The position numbers and the translations under genes were made by a program. The notes under the pieces were generated by a model. It was given only the letters and a program-made list of their open reading frames with translations. It searched no databases and was not told where the DNA came from. From contig DASPUH010000125.1 of the NCBI GenBank assembly GCA_035622975.1, forward strand, positions 1-32,493: 32,493 nt of DNA. Direction: 5' to 3'. Of this stretch, positions 1 to 8,312 are shown one piece after another (position 1 is the first letter of the stretch; each line of letters starts with the position of its first letter). The stretch comes from DASPUH01 sp035622975 (GTDB taxonomy: Bacteria; Chloroflexota; Limnocylindria; Limnocylindrales; CSP1-4).

Positions 1-639
1 GTCCTGACCCTGGCCTGGTCGCGCCAGCACCTGGCCGCGGCCGAAGGGGCCGAGAAGACGGCCGAGCGCAAGGCCTCCACCGGCTGGGCCATCCCCGGGG
101 TGCGTGTGCGGGTCGTCGATCCCACGGGTCAGGACGTGCGCGCCGACGGCGAGCAGCTGGGCGAGATCGTGGCCCGCAGCAACGTGGTGATGGCCGGTTA
201 CTACCGCGATGACGCGGCCACCGCGACGGCCATCCGCGATGGCTGGTTCCACACCGGCGACATGGCCACCATCGATCCCGAGGGCTACGTCACGATCAAG
301 GACCGCAGCAAGGACGTCATCATCCGCGGCGGCGAGAACATCTCCTCGGTGGAGATCGAGAACGCCCTCGCCGCCCACCCGGCGGTGCTGGAGGCGGCCG
401 TCGTCGCCGTCCCCGACGAGCAATGGGGCGAGTGTCCCGTCGGGATCGTCGTGCTCAAGGAGGGGGCCAAGGCGACCCCCGACGAGTTGCTGGCCCACTG
501 TCGCTCACAGCTCGCGGGCTTCAAGGTGCCTCGCGAGATCCAGGTCCGCGAGGCCCTCCCCAAGGGCGGCACGGGCAAGATCCTCAAGGGCGAGCTGCGC
601 GAGCCCTTCTGGGCCGGCATGGACAAGCGCGTGGGGTAG
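1..639 (+). CDS. Acyl-CoA synthetase (AMP-binding), 3' part only
   Basis: C-terminal 212 residues of an adenylate-forming enzyme; the reading frame is open from base 1, so the start lies outside the window. The GWFHTGD motif with following KDRSKDVIIRGGENIS is the A7/A8 hinge of the ANL superfamily. PKGGTGKILKGELRE near the end is the A10 motif with the catalytic lysine. GGENISSVEIE and the C-terminal FWAGMDKRVG resemble medium/long-chain fatty acyl-CoA ligases of the AlkK type. Such enzymes activate a carboxylic acid to an acyl-adenylate and then a CoA thioester in the cytoplasm. The substrate cannot be judged, because most of the acyl pocket is missing. The neighbouring arginine operon is on the other strand and gives no functional clue. 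The family is secure; the subfamily is moderately so. Confidence 0.9.
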   Translation, partial: VLTLAWSRQHLAAAEGAEKTAERKASTGWAIPGVRVRVVDPTGQDVRADGEQLGEIVARSNVVMAGYYRDDAATATAIRDGWFHTGDMATIDPEGYVTIKDRSKDVIIRGGENISSVEIENALAAHPAVLEAAVVAVPDEQWGECPVGIVVLKEGAKATPDELLAHCRSQLAGFKVPREIQVREALPKGGTGKILKGELREPFWAGMDKRVG

Positions 640-667
640 AGCAGCGGGGTCACCGGGCCCGATCGTC

Positions 668-684
668 CCTGTGAACATCACGGG
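668..684 (+). terminator. Candidate hairpin downstream of the acyl-CoA ligase gene
   Basis: CCTGTG and CACGGG can pair (six pairs, one of them G-U) around the loop AACAT, 29 bases after the stop codon. It is followed by TTCAC rather than a run of T, so it is a weak intrinsic terminator at best. Its right arm is shared with the longer inverted repeat at 679-732, so the two structures exclude each other. Confidence 0.25.
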
Positions 685-732
685 TTCACTACGGCGGACG
701 CGGAGGCGTGCCTTCTGTACGGTGAACCCGTG
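679..732. repeat. 11-bp perfect inverted repeat with 32-bp spacer
   Basis: CACGGGTTCAC at 679-689 is the exact reverse complement of GTGAACCCGTG at 722-732. In RNA it would form an 11-bp stem with a large loop. It may act as a bidirectional terminator or stabilising 3' structure for the convergent genes, or it may be a regulator site. Only the repeat itself is directly observed. Confidence 0.6.
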
Positions 733-850
733 GGGTTCGATACGGCCACGGAGCCGCCCGATCCGAGGGTCCTACCGGCTCCGCTCCGCTGTTACGAACG
801 TCAGGTGTCCATGCAGGCGGCGAAGCTCGGCCCGACCGGCGAGGGCGCAG

Positions 851-910
851 CCGCGTCCTACGCGGCCCCGACCGGCCGGAGGTGTTACGCCGCATCCTAC
901 GCGGCCCCGA
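851..910. repeat. 21-bp direct repeat, two copies 39 bp apart, at the argF 3' end
   Basis: CCGCGTCCTACGCGGCCCCG at 851-870, continuing with A at 871, recurs at 890-910 with one mismatch (G to A at 894). The second copy contains the argF stop codon and last residues; the first lies just beyond it. Each copy can fold: GCCGCG/CGCGGC around TCCTA at 850-866, and an imperfect version at 889-905. The pattern looks like a short local duplication of the argF end that placed tandem small hairpins after the gene. Confidence 0.6.
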
Positions 911-1897
911 TGGCCGCCGCCAGGAACGCCTTCTGGACGTGGAGGCGGTTCTCCGCCTGGTCGAAGACGACGCTCCGCGGGCCGTCGATGACGTCGTCGG
1001 TCACCTCCTCGCCGCGGTGCGCCGGCAGGCAGTGCATGAAGATCGCGTCGGGCGAGGCGGCGGCCATGAGCGCGGCGTCGACGCGGTAGTTGGCGAAGGC
1101 GCGCCGGCGGGCGACGGCCTGGTCCTCGCTGCCCATGCTGACCCACGTATCGGTGTAGACGCAGTCCGCGCCCTCCACAGCCGTGCGCGGGTCGTGCGTC
1201 AGCATGAGCCGCCCGCCCGAAGCCTGACCGCGGGCAGTGACGGCGCCCATACGATCCAGGTCCGGCCCGTAGCCGGGCGGGCAGGCTAGGCGGATGTGGA
1301 TGCCAAGCGCGGCGCACCCCAGGGCCAGCGAATGGAAGACGTTGTTGCCCTCGCCCACGAAGGCGACGGTCAGGCCCTCCAGCCGACCGAACCGCTCCTG
1401 CAGCGTCAACAGGTCGGCCAGGGCCTGGCACGGATGTTCGAGGTCGCTCAGGGCGTTGATCACGGGCACCGTCATCGCCGACGCGAGCTCCTGGACCGTG
1501 GCTTGGGCGAAGGTGCGCGCCACCAGCGCATCCACCCAGCGGTCAAGCGTGCGGGCGATGTCGTCGGCGCTCTCGCGGCGGCCCAGGCCCACGTCCGCGT
1601 CGGACAGATACAGCGACCGGCCGCCGAGCTGCTGCGCGGCCAGCTCGAAGGAGACCCGCGTGCGCAGGCTCGGTTTCTGGAAGATCAGCACGACGGACCG
1701 CCCGGCGAGCGGCTGGTCGCGGTGGGCCCGCGCGAGCGCCCACTCGGCCTTCAGGGCGGCCGCCGACGCGAGCAGGGACGCCAGCTCGGCGGGGGTCAGG
1801 TCGCCGATGCCGAGCAGGTCGCGACCGCGGAGGCTCGGCGTGGCGGCCACGGGTCCCGCGTCAGCAGCCGGAGGCACGGCCGTGGCCGCCGGCGCGC

Positions 1898-1901
<4 letters not shown>
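897..1901 (-). CDS. argF: Ornithine carbamoyltransferase
   Basis: Cytoplasmic enzyme that joins carbamoyl phosphate and ornithine to citrulline. The 334-residue product shows SLRTR (about residues 78-82, carbamoyl-phosphate loop), HPCQALADLLT, DTWVSMG (the ornithine-binding SMG loop that separates OTCases from ATCases) and HCLPAHRGEE near the C-terminus. I place the start at the GTG whose G is at 1901, because it overlaps the argG stop as GTGA. This gives an Ala/Pro-rich leader of about 25 residues before the conserved fold. A longer reading from 1970 would run deep into argG and has no family support. It is the last gene of the leftward arg operon, and translation is probably coupled to argG. 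Confidence 0.95.
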
Positions 1902-3177
<1,276 letters not shown>

Positions 3178-3181
<4 letters not shown>

Positions 3182-3681
3182 GCGGGTACCTCCACGGTCG
3201 GCAGGCCCTGGAGGGCCCGGAAGCGAGCCAGCCAGCGTTCCAGGCGGGCCTCGTCGGCGAACAGCACGAGCACGGTATTGTCGCCCGCGAGCGTGCCTTC
3301 CTGTTCCGCCGGGTGCGAGTCGTCGATGGCCTGGGCGATCACGTTCGCCGTGCCCGGTGCGCCGGTCAGGACCAGGATCAGGCCGCTGCGGCCGACGGTC
3401 ACGGGGATGTCGGCGAGGATGCGCCGGAGGCGCTCCTCGGACGACGCCGGACGCGGCGCCGGCGCCAGATCCTCCGGCGCGAGGTAGACATGGCGCCCGC
3501 CGCGGGCGACCTTGACCAGGCCCAGGTCGGCCACGTCGCGGCTGACGGTCGCCTGGGTGGCCACGATGCCCCGCGCGGCCAGCTCGCGGACGAGCTGGTC
3601 CTGGCTGCTCACCGGCACCCGGGCGATGAGCTCGCGGATGGCCCGCTGGCGGACGTCACGGGCGATGACCGGGGCGGTCAC
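3178..3681 (-). CDS. argR: Arginine repressor ArgR
   Basis: 167-residue arginine-responsive transcription regulator. The N-terminal winged helix contains ATQATVSRDVADLGLVKV (about residues 41-58), the family's DNA-recognition helix with the SR motif. The C-terminal hexamerisation/arginine-binding domain shows GTANVIAQAID and EGTLAGDNTVLVL (about 110-140). In E. coli ArgR the latter segment reads GDD and both aspartates contact arginine; here the second is Asn (D134-N135). The gene sits inside the arg operon between argB and argG, with GTGA overlaps on both sides. Its probable targets are the twin palindromes upstream of argC, which would make the operon autoregulated. Family assignment is firm; the effect of the Asn is unknown. 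Confidence 0.95.
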
Positions 3682-4457
3682 GCCGCGACCGCCCGACCGG
3701 CCACGACGTGCGTGCCGAAATCCTTGTCCTCCAGGGCGCGGTGCACGGCCCCAGGGACCGAGGCGTTGGCGATGATCGCCTCGGCCCCGCTCGCACTCAG
3801 GGCCCCCAGGGCGGCGCGAACCTTGGGCACCATGCCGCCGGCGATGGTGCCGTCGGCGATGAGCGCCTCGGCCTCGTCGGGCGCGATGGTCGCGAGGCGA
3901 TGGCCATCGGCGCCGTGCACCCCGTCGACATCCGTCAGCAGCACGAACTGGCGGGCGCCCAGGTCCGCGGCGATGCCGGCCGCGGCGTCGTCGGCGTTGA
4001 CGTTGCAGACCAGGCCCTGCTCGTCGCGCGCGAGGGGCGCGATCACCGGCACCTGCCCGGCCACCAGCAACGCGTCAAGGAGGTCGCGGCGGACGCCGAT
4101 GACGTGGGCCACCAGGCCCAGCTCAGGGATGCGCTGGCCGATCAGGAGGCCCCCATCCACGCCGGAGAGCCCCACCGCATCCACGCCCAAATCACGCAGG
4201 GCCGCCACCAGCTCGCTGTTGACGACGCCGCGCAGGACGGCCGCGGCCACCTCCAACGCGGCCGGGTCGGTCACCCGCAGGCCGCCCTCGAAGCGGGTCG
4301 TCACGCCCAGGCGCTCCAGCCAGTCGGTCATGCGCCGGCCGCCGCCGTGGACGATGACCACCGGGCGGCGACGAGCCAGCACGGCCACGTCGGCCAGCAT
4401 GTGCTGTTGCTCGGCAAGGGTCGTGCCGCCCAGCTTCAGGACGAGGACCTCGCTCAC
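3678..4457 (-). CDS. argB: N-acetylglutamate kinase
   Basis: Amino acid kinase that phosphorylates N-acetylglutamate with ATP, the second step of the acetylated arginine route. The 259-residue protein begins MSEVLVLKLGGTTL (ATP phosphate loop), then VVIVHGGGRRM, GLRVTDPAALEV (substrate region), GLSGVDGGLL, NVNADDAAAGIAADLGA and LLTDVDGVHG. It lacks the extra N-terminal helix that lets arginine-inhibited homologues form hexamers, so direct feedback inhibition is less likely (inference). The start is the GTG at 4457, 13 bases after argJ stops; the frame upstream has no conserved residues. HGGG and the arg context argue against a LysZ-type kinase. Confidence 0.93.
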   Translation of the reverse strand: MSEVLVLKLGGTTLAEQQHMLADVAVLARRRPVVIVHGGGRRMTDWLERLGVTTRFEGGLRVTDPAALEVAAAVLRGVVNSELVAALRDLGVDAVGLSGVDGGLLIGQRIPELGLVAHVIGVRRDLLDALLVAGQVPVIAPLARDEQGLVCNVNADDAAAGIAADLGARQFVLLTDVDGVHGADGHRLATIAPDEAEALIADGTIAGGMVPKVRAALGALSASGAEAIIANASVPGAVHRALEDKDFGTHVVAGRAVAA

Positions 4458-4470
4458 GGCCGGCGCCCGT

Positions 4471-5865
4471 TCATGTCGTGTACTCCGCGTTCTCGCGCAC
4501 ATACGCCTCCGTGAGGTCGCAGCCGAATGCTTCACCCGTGCCCGGCCCGAGGCCCAGGTCCAGCCGGATGAGCAGCTCCGACGCATCCATGGCCGCCCGC
4601 GCAGCCGATCGATCGAAGGGCAGGGGGCCGCCCTCCCGGCCATCGAAGACGGGGAAGCCGGCGATGGCGATCCGCAGCAGATCGGGGTCCAGGGCCACGG
4701 GCTGGCCGGCTCGCGCGGCCGCCTCGGTCGGCGCGAGGCCGCCGTTCTCCAGCAGGGGCGCCGCAGGCAGGGTCGCGTTGCCGGCCGCACCGGCGATGCG
4801 GCCCCAGTTGGGGTCGCCGCCGTGGGCGGCGGCCTTGACGAGGCTGCTCGCCACGACCGCCCGCGCCACCGCGCGCGCCTCCGGATCGTCGACGGCGCCG
4901 GAGACCTGGCAGGTGATGAGGGTCCCCGCGCCTTCGCCGTCGGCGGCCTGCTGGCGGGCCAGGTCGCGCGCCACCGCCGTCACCGCGTCGCCCAGGAGCG
5001 CTGCCGCGGGCGAGCCGGGCTGCACGGTTGCGGCCCCCGCGGCCCCGGACGCGAGCAGGAACACGGTGTCGTTGGTGCTCGTGTCGCCGTCGACCGTGAG
5101 CTGGTTCCAGGTCCGCGCCGCGGCCGGGCGGAGCAGGGCCTCCAGCATCGCCGGATCGGCGTTCGCATCGGTCATCAGGACGGCCAGCATCGTGGCCATG
5201 CCGGGGTGGATCATGCCCACCCCCTTGGCCACGCCCGAGACCCGCACGGTCACCAGCGACCCGTCGGCCGCGGGCAGTTCGACGGTGGTCGTGGCCACCT
5301 TGGCGGTCGAGTCGGTCGTGCGGAGCGCATTCGCGGCGGCCAGGAGCGCCTCCGGCCGGTCGCCGAGTGCGGGCACCAGGCGGGCGAGCCCGTCGGTCAC
5401 GCGCGCCACGGGGAGGCGCGCGCCGATGACCCCGGTAGAGAGCGTGAGCGTCTGGTGCGGCTCGATCCCCAGGGCCGCGGCCAGGGCGGCCGCGATCCCC
5501 GCCTGGTCGGCCTCGCCGGCGGGACCGGTGGCGGCGTTGGCGCTGCCGCTCGTGCTGATCACGGCACGCGCCCAGCCGCGTCGGCCCCGGCCGGCGGGCT
5601 CGGTGGCCAGGAGGTGCTGCTGCGACAGGTGGACCGGCGCGGCCGCCATGCGGTTACGGGTGAACACGGCGGCGACGGCGGCCGGCCGGCCGGTGTCCAC
5701 GGCGAAGATGGCCAGGTCCGGCCGCCCGCTGGCCTTGATGCCGGCGCTCAGCCCGCCGGCGACGAATCCGCCCGGCAGGACCGGCTCGCGCTCCACGGCC
5801 GGGAGGCCGGACGGCAGGGCGGCCGTCAGGTCCGGGGGCGCCGACGCGACCGGGGCGGCGGTCAT
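4471..5865 (-). CDS. argJ: Bifunctional glutamate N-acetyltransferase / ornithine acetyltransferase
   Basis: Transfers the acetyl group from N-acetylornithine back to glutamate, making the cyclic acetyl route; many members also use acetyl-CoA. The 464-residue precursor contains the self-cleavage site KGVGMIHPGMATML; cleavage is expected between Ala224 and Thr225, the new N-terminal Thr being the nucleophile. Also present are LSTGVIG, DGDTSTNDTVF, HGGDPNWGRI and a C-terminal ENAEYTT. The start ATG overlaps the argC stop as ATGA. There is an Ala/Pro-rich N-terminal stretch of about 25 residues. No argA or argE occurs in the window, so ArgJ may supply both activities. Confidence 0.95.
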   Translation of the reverse strand: MTAAPVASAPPDLTAALPSGLPAVEREPVLPGGFVAGGLSAGIKASGRPDLAIFAVDTGRPAAVAAVFTRNRMAAAPVHLSQQHLLATEPAGRGRRGWARAVISTSGSANAATGPAGEADQAGIAAALAAALGIEPHQTLTLSTGVIGARLPVARVTDGLARLVPALGDRPEALLAAANALRTTDSTAKVATTTVELPAADGSLVTVRVSGVAKGVGMIHPGMATMLAVLMTDANADPAMLEALLRPAAARTWNQLTVDGDTSTNDTVFLLASGAAGAATVQPGSPAAALLGDAVTAVARDLARQQAADGEGAGTLITCQVSGAVDDPEARAVARAVVASSLVKAAAHGGDPNWGRIAGAAGNATLPAAPLLENGGLAPTEAAARAGQPVALDPDLLRIAIAGFPVFDGREGGPLPFDRSAARAAMDASELLIRLDLGLGPGTGEAFGCDLTEAYVRENAEYTT

Positions 5866-6974
5866 GGGGCGACCGGCAGGGCCGACAGGCCGGTGCGCTC
5901 GTCCAGGCCGTACAGGACGTTGAAGGCCTGCACGGCCTGGCTGGCAGCGCCCTTGGCCAGGTTGTCCAGGGCCGCCAGCACGACGATGCGGCCGCTGCGG
6001 GGCTGCCATTTCACGTGGATGCGGGCCTCGTTGCTGGCCAGCACGTGCTTGGTCGCGGGCGGTTCATCGACCATGTGCACGAAGGGTTCGTCGGCGTAGG
6101 CCGCCCGGTACAGGTCGTCGAGTTCGGCCTGGTCCACCGATCGCCCCGGCCGGACGTGGCAGGTGGCCAGGATGCCGCGAGTCATCGGCACCAGATGGGG
6201 CACGAATGTGACCGGGTCGGGCGCGTCCCGGCCACCTTCCGCGGCGACCGCGCCCAGCTCCTGCTCCATCTCCGCCGTGTGGCGGTGCCCGTCGAGCCCG
6301 TAGGCCGTGACGTTCTCGTTGACTTCGCCATACGTGAGGTCGGGGCGTGGCTCCCGACCGGCGCCCGACACGCCGCTCTTGCCGTCGACCACGACGTCAC
6401 CCAGCAGGCCCGCGCGAGCGAGTGGGGCGAGCGCCAGGATGGCCGCCGTGGCGTAGCAGCCGGGGGCGGCGATGATCGGCCCGGCGGTCGCCCCGGCCGC
6501 GGCCAGCTGGGCGCGGTGGAGCTCCGGGAGGCCGTACACCGCGCTCGCCAGGAGCTCCGGCGCGGGATGCTCGAAGTGGTACCAGCGCGGGTAGTCGGCC
6601 GGGTCGCGGAGGCGGAAGTCTGCCCCGAGGTCGATGACCGCCAGGCCCGCGGCCGCAAGGCCGGGCACGACGGCAGCCGCCTGGCCATGCGGCAGGGCGA
6701 CGAAGACGGCGTCCGTCTCGGGCAGGGCCGCGTCGATGAGCAGCTCCGTCCGCGCGAGATGCGGTCGCGTCCGGGCGATCGGCTCGGCATCACGGTCGCG
6801 TCCCACGAGGCCTACGATGGCGACGGCCGGATGGCCGGCCAGCCAGCGCACCAGCTCGCCGCCGACGTAGCCGGTGGCCCCGATGATGGCCACCCGCACG
6901 CGGCCGTTCGCCGCGACGTGACGCGGCGGGACGGTCGTGGCCGCCAGCGGGGTGGCGTGCAGGGTAACGCTCAT
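5862..6974 (-). CDS. argC: N-acetyl-gamma-glutamyl-phosphate reductase
   Basis: NADPH-dependent reduction of N-acetylglutamyl phosphate to the semialdehyde. The 370-residue product has the Rossmann motif GATGYVGGEL (residues 32-41), APGCYATAAI with catalytic Cys173, and SGVSGAGREP after it. First gene of the leftward operon. I chose the ATG at 6974 (MSVTLHATPL); another in-frame ATG at 6983 is possible, and neither has a visible Shine-Dalgarno. The predicted -10 lies only about 10 bases upstream of 6974, so the mRNA may be almost leaderless. The frame stays open far upstream, through the argD antisense strand, but nothing there is conserved and the promoter and ARG boxes fall inside it. Confidence 0.94.
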   Translation of the reverse strand: MSVTLHATPLAATTVPPRHVAANGRVRVAIIGATGYVGGELVRWLAGHPAVAIVGLVGRDRDAEPIARTRPHLARTELLIDAALPETDAVFVALPHGQAAAVVPGLAAAGLAVIDLGADFRLRDPADYPRWYHFEHPAPELLASAVYGLPELHRAQLAAAGATAGPIIAAPGCYATAAILALAPLARAGLLGDVVVDGKSGVSGAGREPRPDLTYGEVNENVTAYGLDGHRHTAEMEQELGAVAAEGGRDAPDPVTFVPHLVPMTRGILATCHVRPGRSVDQAELDDLYRAAYADEPFVHMVDEPPATKHVLASNEARIHVKWQPRSGRIVVLAALDNLAKGAASQAVQAFNVLYGLDERTGLSALPVAP

Positions 6975-6976
6975 TG

Positions 6977-6994
6977 GATGCATGAATATACAAG
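6977..6994. promoter_or_regulatory. ARG-box-like operator, copy 1 (over the argC -10)
   Basis: The core TGCATGAATATACA (6979-6992) fits TGyATnnnnATrCA, the same architecture as the enterobacterial ARG box core TGAATnnnnATTCA. It covers the predicted argC -10 hexamer, where ArgR binding would block RNA polymerase. Its centre is exactly 21 bp from that of copy 2, which equals the spacing of paired 18-bp ARG boxes separated by 3 bp in E. coli. Confidence 0.7.
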
Positions 6995-7014
6995 CAGCCT
7001 GTATGCTCATGCAA
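6985..7014 (-). promoter_or_regulatory. Predicted sigma70-type promoter of the argC operon
   Basis: Read on the minus strand, TTGCAT (7014-7009) and TATATT (6990-6985) are separated by 18 bases and match TTGACA and TATAAT at 4/6 and 5/6. This is one of the few AT-rich spots in the window. Transcription would begin near 6978, only a few bases before the argC ATG. Confidence 0.6.
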
Positions 7015-7015
7015 C
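6998..7015. promoter_or_regulatory. ARG-box-like operator, copy 2 (over the argC -35)
   Basis: The core TGTATGCTCATGCA (7000-7013) again fits TGyATnnnnATrCA and overlaps the predicted argC -35. The two cores are also inverted copies of each other apart from two bases, so the whole 35 bp is one large imperfect palindrome centred at 6996. Binding here could affect both argC and the divergent aminotransferase gene. Confidence 0.7.
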
Positions 7016-7035
7016 CCATCACTTGTCGCGACCGC

Positions 7036-7040
7036 AGGAG
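7036..7040 (+). promoter_or_regulatory. Ribosome binding site of the argD-like gene
   Basis: AGGAG lies six bases before the ATG at 7047 and only three before the GTG at 7044, so it favours the ATG as the start. Confidence 0.7.
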
Positions 7041-7046
7041 ACCGTG

Positions 7047-8297
7047 ATGACCGCCACGACGACGCGCTCCGCGACCGGCACCCGCGCGCTGTCGCCGGTG
7101 CTGGGTCGCTACTTCGAACGCACCTGGGTCCGCGGTGAAGGCCACCACCTCTGGGACGACCAGGGCAAGCGGTACCTGGACTTCGCCTGCGGCATCGCCA
7201 CGACGGGCCTGGGCCACGGCCACCCTGCGGTCAACGCGGCGATCCACGCGCAGGTGGACCGCCTGGTGCACGTCTCGAGCGGCCTGGGCTACGTCGAGTC
7301 GGTGAACCTGCTGGCGGAGCGGCTCGCGGCGACGTGCCCGGCACCCCTCGACACGGTCTTCCTGGGCAACTCCGGGGCGGAGGCCATCGAGGCGGCCATG
7401 AAGCTGAGCCGGCGGGTCACCGGACGGCCCGGCTACATCGCCTTCCGTAACGCGTTCCACGGCCGCACCTTCGGGGCGGCCAGCCTGACGAGCAGCAACC
7501 TCAACTACCGGACGGGCTACGAGCCACTCCTGCCCGGCGTGGTGCTGGCGCCCTTCCCCGATGTCCATCGAGGCCCGGCGGAGGCGACGGACGAGGCGCT
7601 CGGGGCGCTGGACTCCATCTTCGAGGGCGTCATGCCGCCCGCGGAGGTCGCGGCCATCGTCGTCGAGCCCGTCCAGGGGGAAGGCGGCATCAATCCGGCG
7701 CCGGCAGCCTTCCTGCGCGGCCTGCGCGAGCGGTGCGACCGCCACGGCATCCTGCTCGTCATCGACGAGATCCAGACCGGCCTGGCGCGGACCGGACGCA
7801 TGTGGGCGTTCGAGGCGGCCGACATCGTGCCCGACGTCGTGTGCTTCGGGAAGGCCATCGCCAACGGCCTGCCGCTGGGCGGCATCGTCTCCGCCCGGTC
7901 GCTCCAGGAGCGCTGGGGGGTGGGGGCGCATGGCACGACCTTCGGCGGCAACCCGGTGGCGTGCGCCGCCGCTGTGGCCGTGCTGGAGACCATCCAGGGG
8001 CAGGGCCTCGTGGCCAACGCCGCGGCCCAGGGGGCGACGCTGAGGCAGGGCCTGCTGGCCCTGGCGGCTCGGGACCCGCGGCTGATCCAGGTCCGCGGCG
8101 AGGGCCTGATGATCGGCGTGGAGGCCGGGGCCGAGCTGGCGCCACGGCTCATGGATGCCTGCGCCGACGCCGGCCTGGTCGTGCTGCTCGCCGGCGGCGC
8201 GCATGACGTCGTGCGCTGGCTGCCGCCGCTGGATGTGACGGCGGATGAGATCCACGAGGCGCTGGCGATCTTCGCGGGGGCCCTGACCGCCGTTTAG
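7047..8297 (+). CDS. argD: Class-III PLP aminotransferase, probable acetylornithine aminotransferase
   Basis: Fold-type I PLP aminotransferase of 416 residues. NSGAEAIEAAMKLSRR, FHGRTFGAASLT, IDEIQTG (Asp240, pyridine nitrogen), CFGKAIANGLPLGG (Lys269, Schiff base) and HGTTFGGNPVACAAA are all present. The lysine region and the motif after it look more like 4-aminobutyrate aminotransferases than like classical ArgD (which usually reads AKALGGGLPIGA). The role as acetylornithine aminotransferase is therefore taken from context: it is divergent from argC across a shared ARG-box region and is the only aminotransferase at the locus. It could instead, or in addition, act on other omega-amino acids. 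Confidence 0.85.
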   Translation: MTATTTRSATGTRALSPVLGRYFERTWVRGEGHHLWDDQGKRYLDFACGIATTGLGHGHPAVNAAIHAQVDRLVHVSSGLGYVESVNLLAERLAATCPAPLDTVFLGNSGAEAIEAAMKLSRRVTGRPGYIAFRNAFHGRTFGAASLTSSNLNYRTGYEPLLPGVVLAPFPDVHRGPAEATDEALGALDSIFEGVMPPAEVAAIVVEPVQGEGGINPAPAAFLRGLRERCDRHGILLVIDEIQTGLARTGRMWAFEAADIVPDVVCFGKAIANGLPLGGIVSARSLQERWGVGAHGTTFGGNPVACAAAVAVLETIQGQGLVANAAAQGATLRQGLLALAARDPRLIQVRGEGLMIGVEAGAELAPRLMDACADAGLVVLLAGGAHDVVRWLPPLDVTADEIHEALAIFAGALTAV

Positions 8298-8312
8298 GCG
8301 TCGCGGGCCCCG

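Larger units (their letters stand above)
640..896. other. 257-bp gene-free spacer between convergent acyl-CoA ligase and argF
   Basis: No believable gene lies here. The spacer separates the ends of two convergent transcription units and holds several inverted repeats and a short duplicated element, listed separately. Frames open across it are arginine/proline-rich and typical of non-coding GC-rich DNA. Transcription termination of both units is the likeliest role, but no U-tract follows any of the stems. Confidence 0.6.

Noticed and set aside
722..751. tRNA T-arm-like sequence (GGGGTTCGATACGG)
   Set aside because: The flanking bases do not make the 5-bp T stem, and no acceptor, D or anticodon arms can be built around it.
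3678..4457. Possible LysZ-type kinase (lysine synthesis via LysW carrier) instead of ArgB
   Set aside because: The GLSGVDGGLL motif recalls LysZ, but HGGG is of ArgB type, no lysW gene is present, and all neighbours are arginine genes.
3313..6099. 928-residue plus-strand open frame opposite argR-argB-argJ
   Set aside because: Shadow of the real genes on the minus strand; no recognisable protein features.
5862..8255. Very long minus-strand open frame extending argC to 797 residues
   Set aside because: The extra part is antisense to the well-supported aminotransferase gene and has no conserved motifs; the argC promoter and ARG boxes lie inside it.
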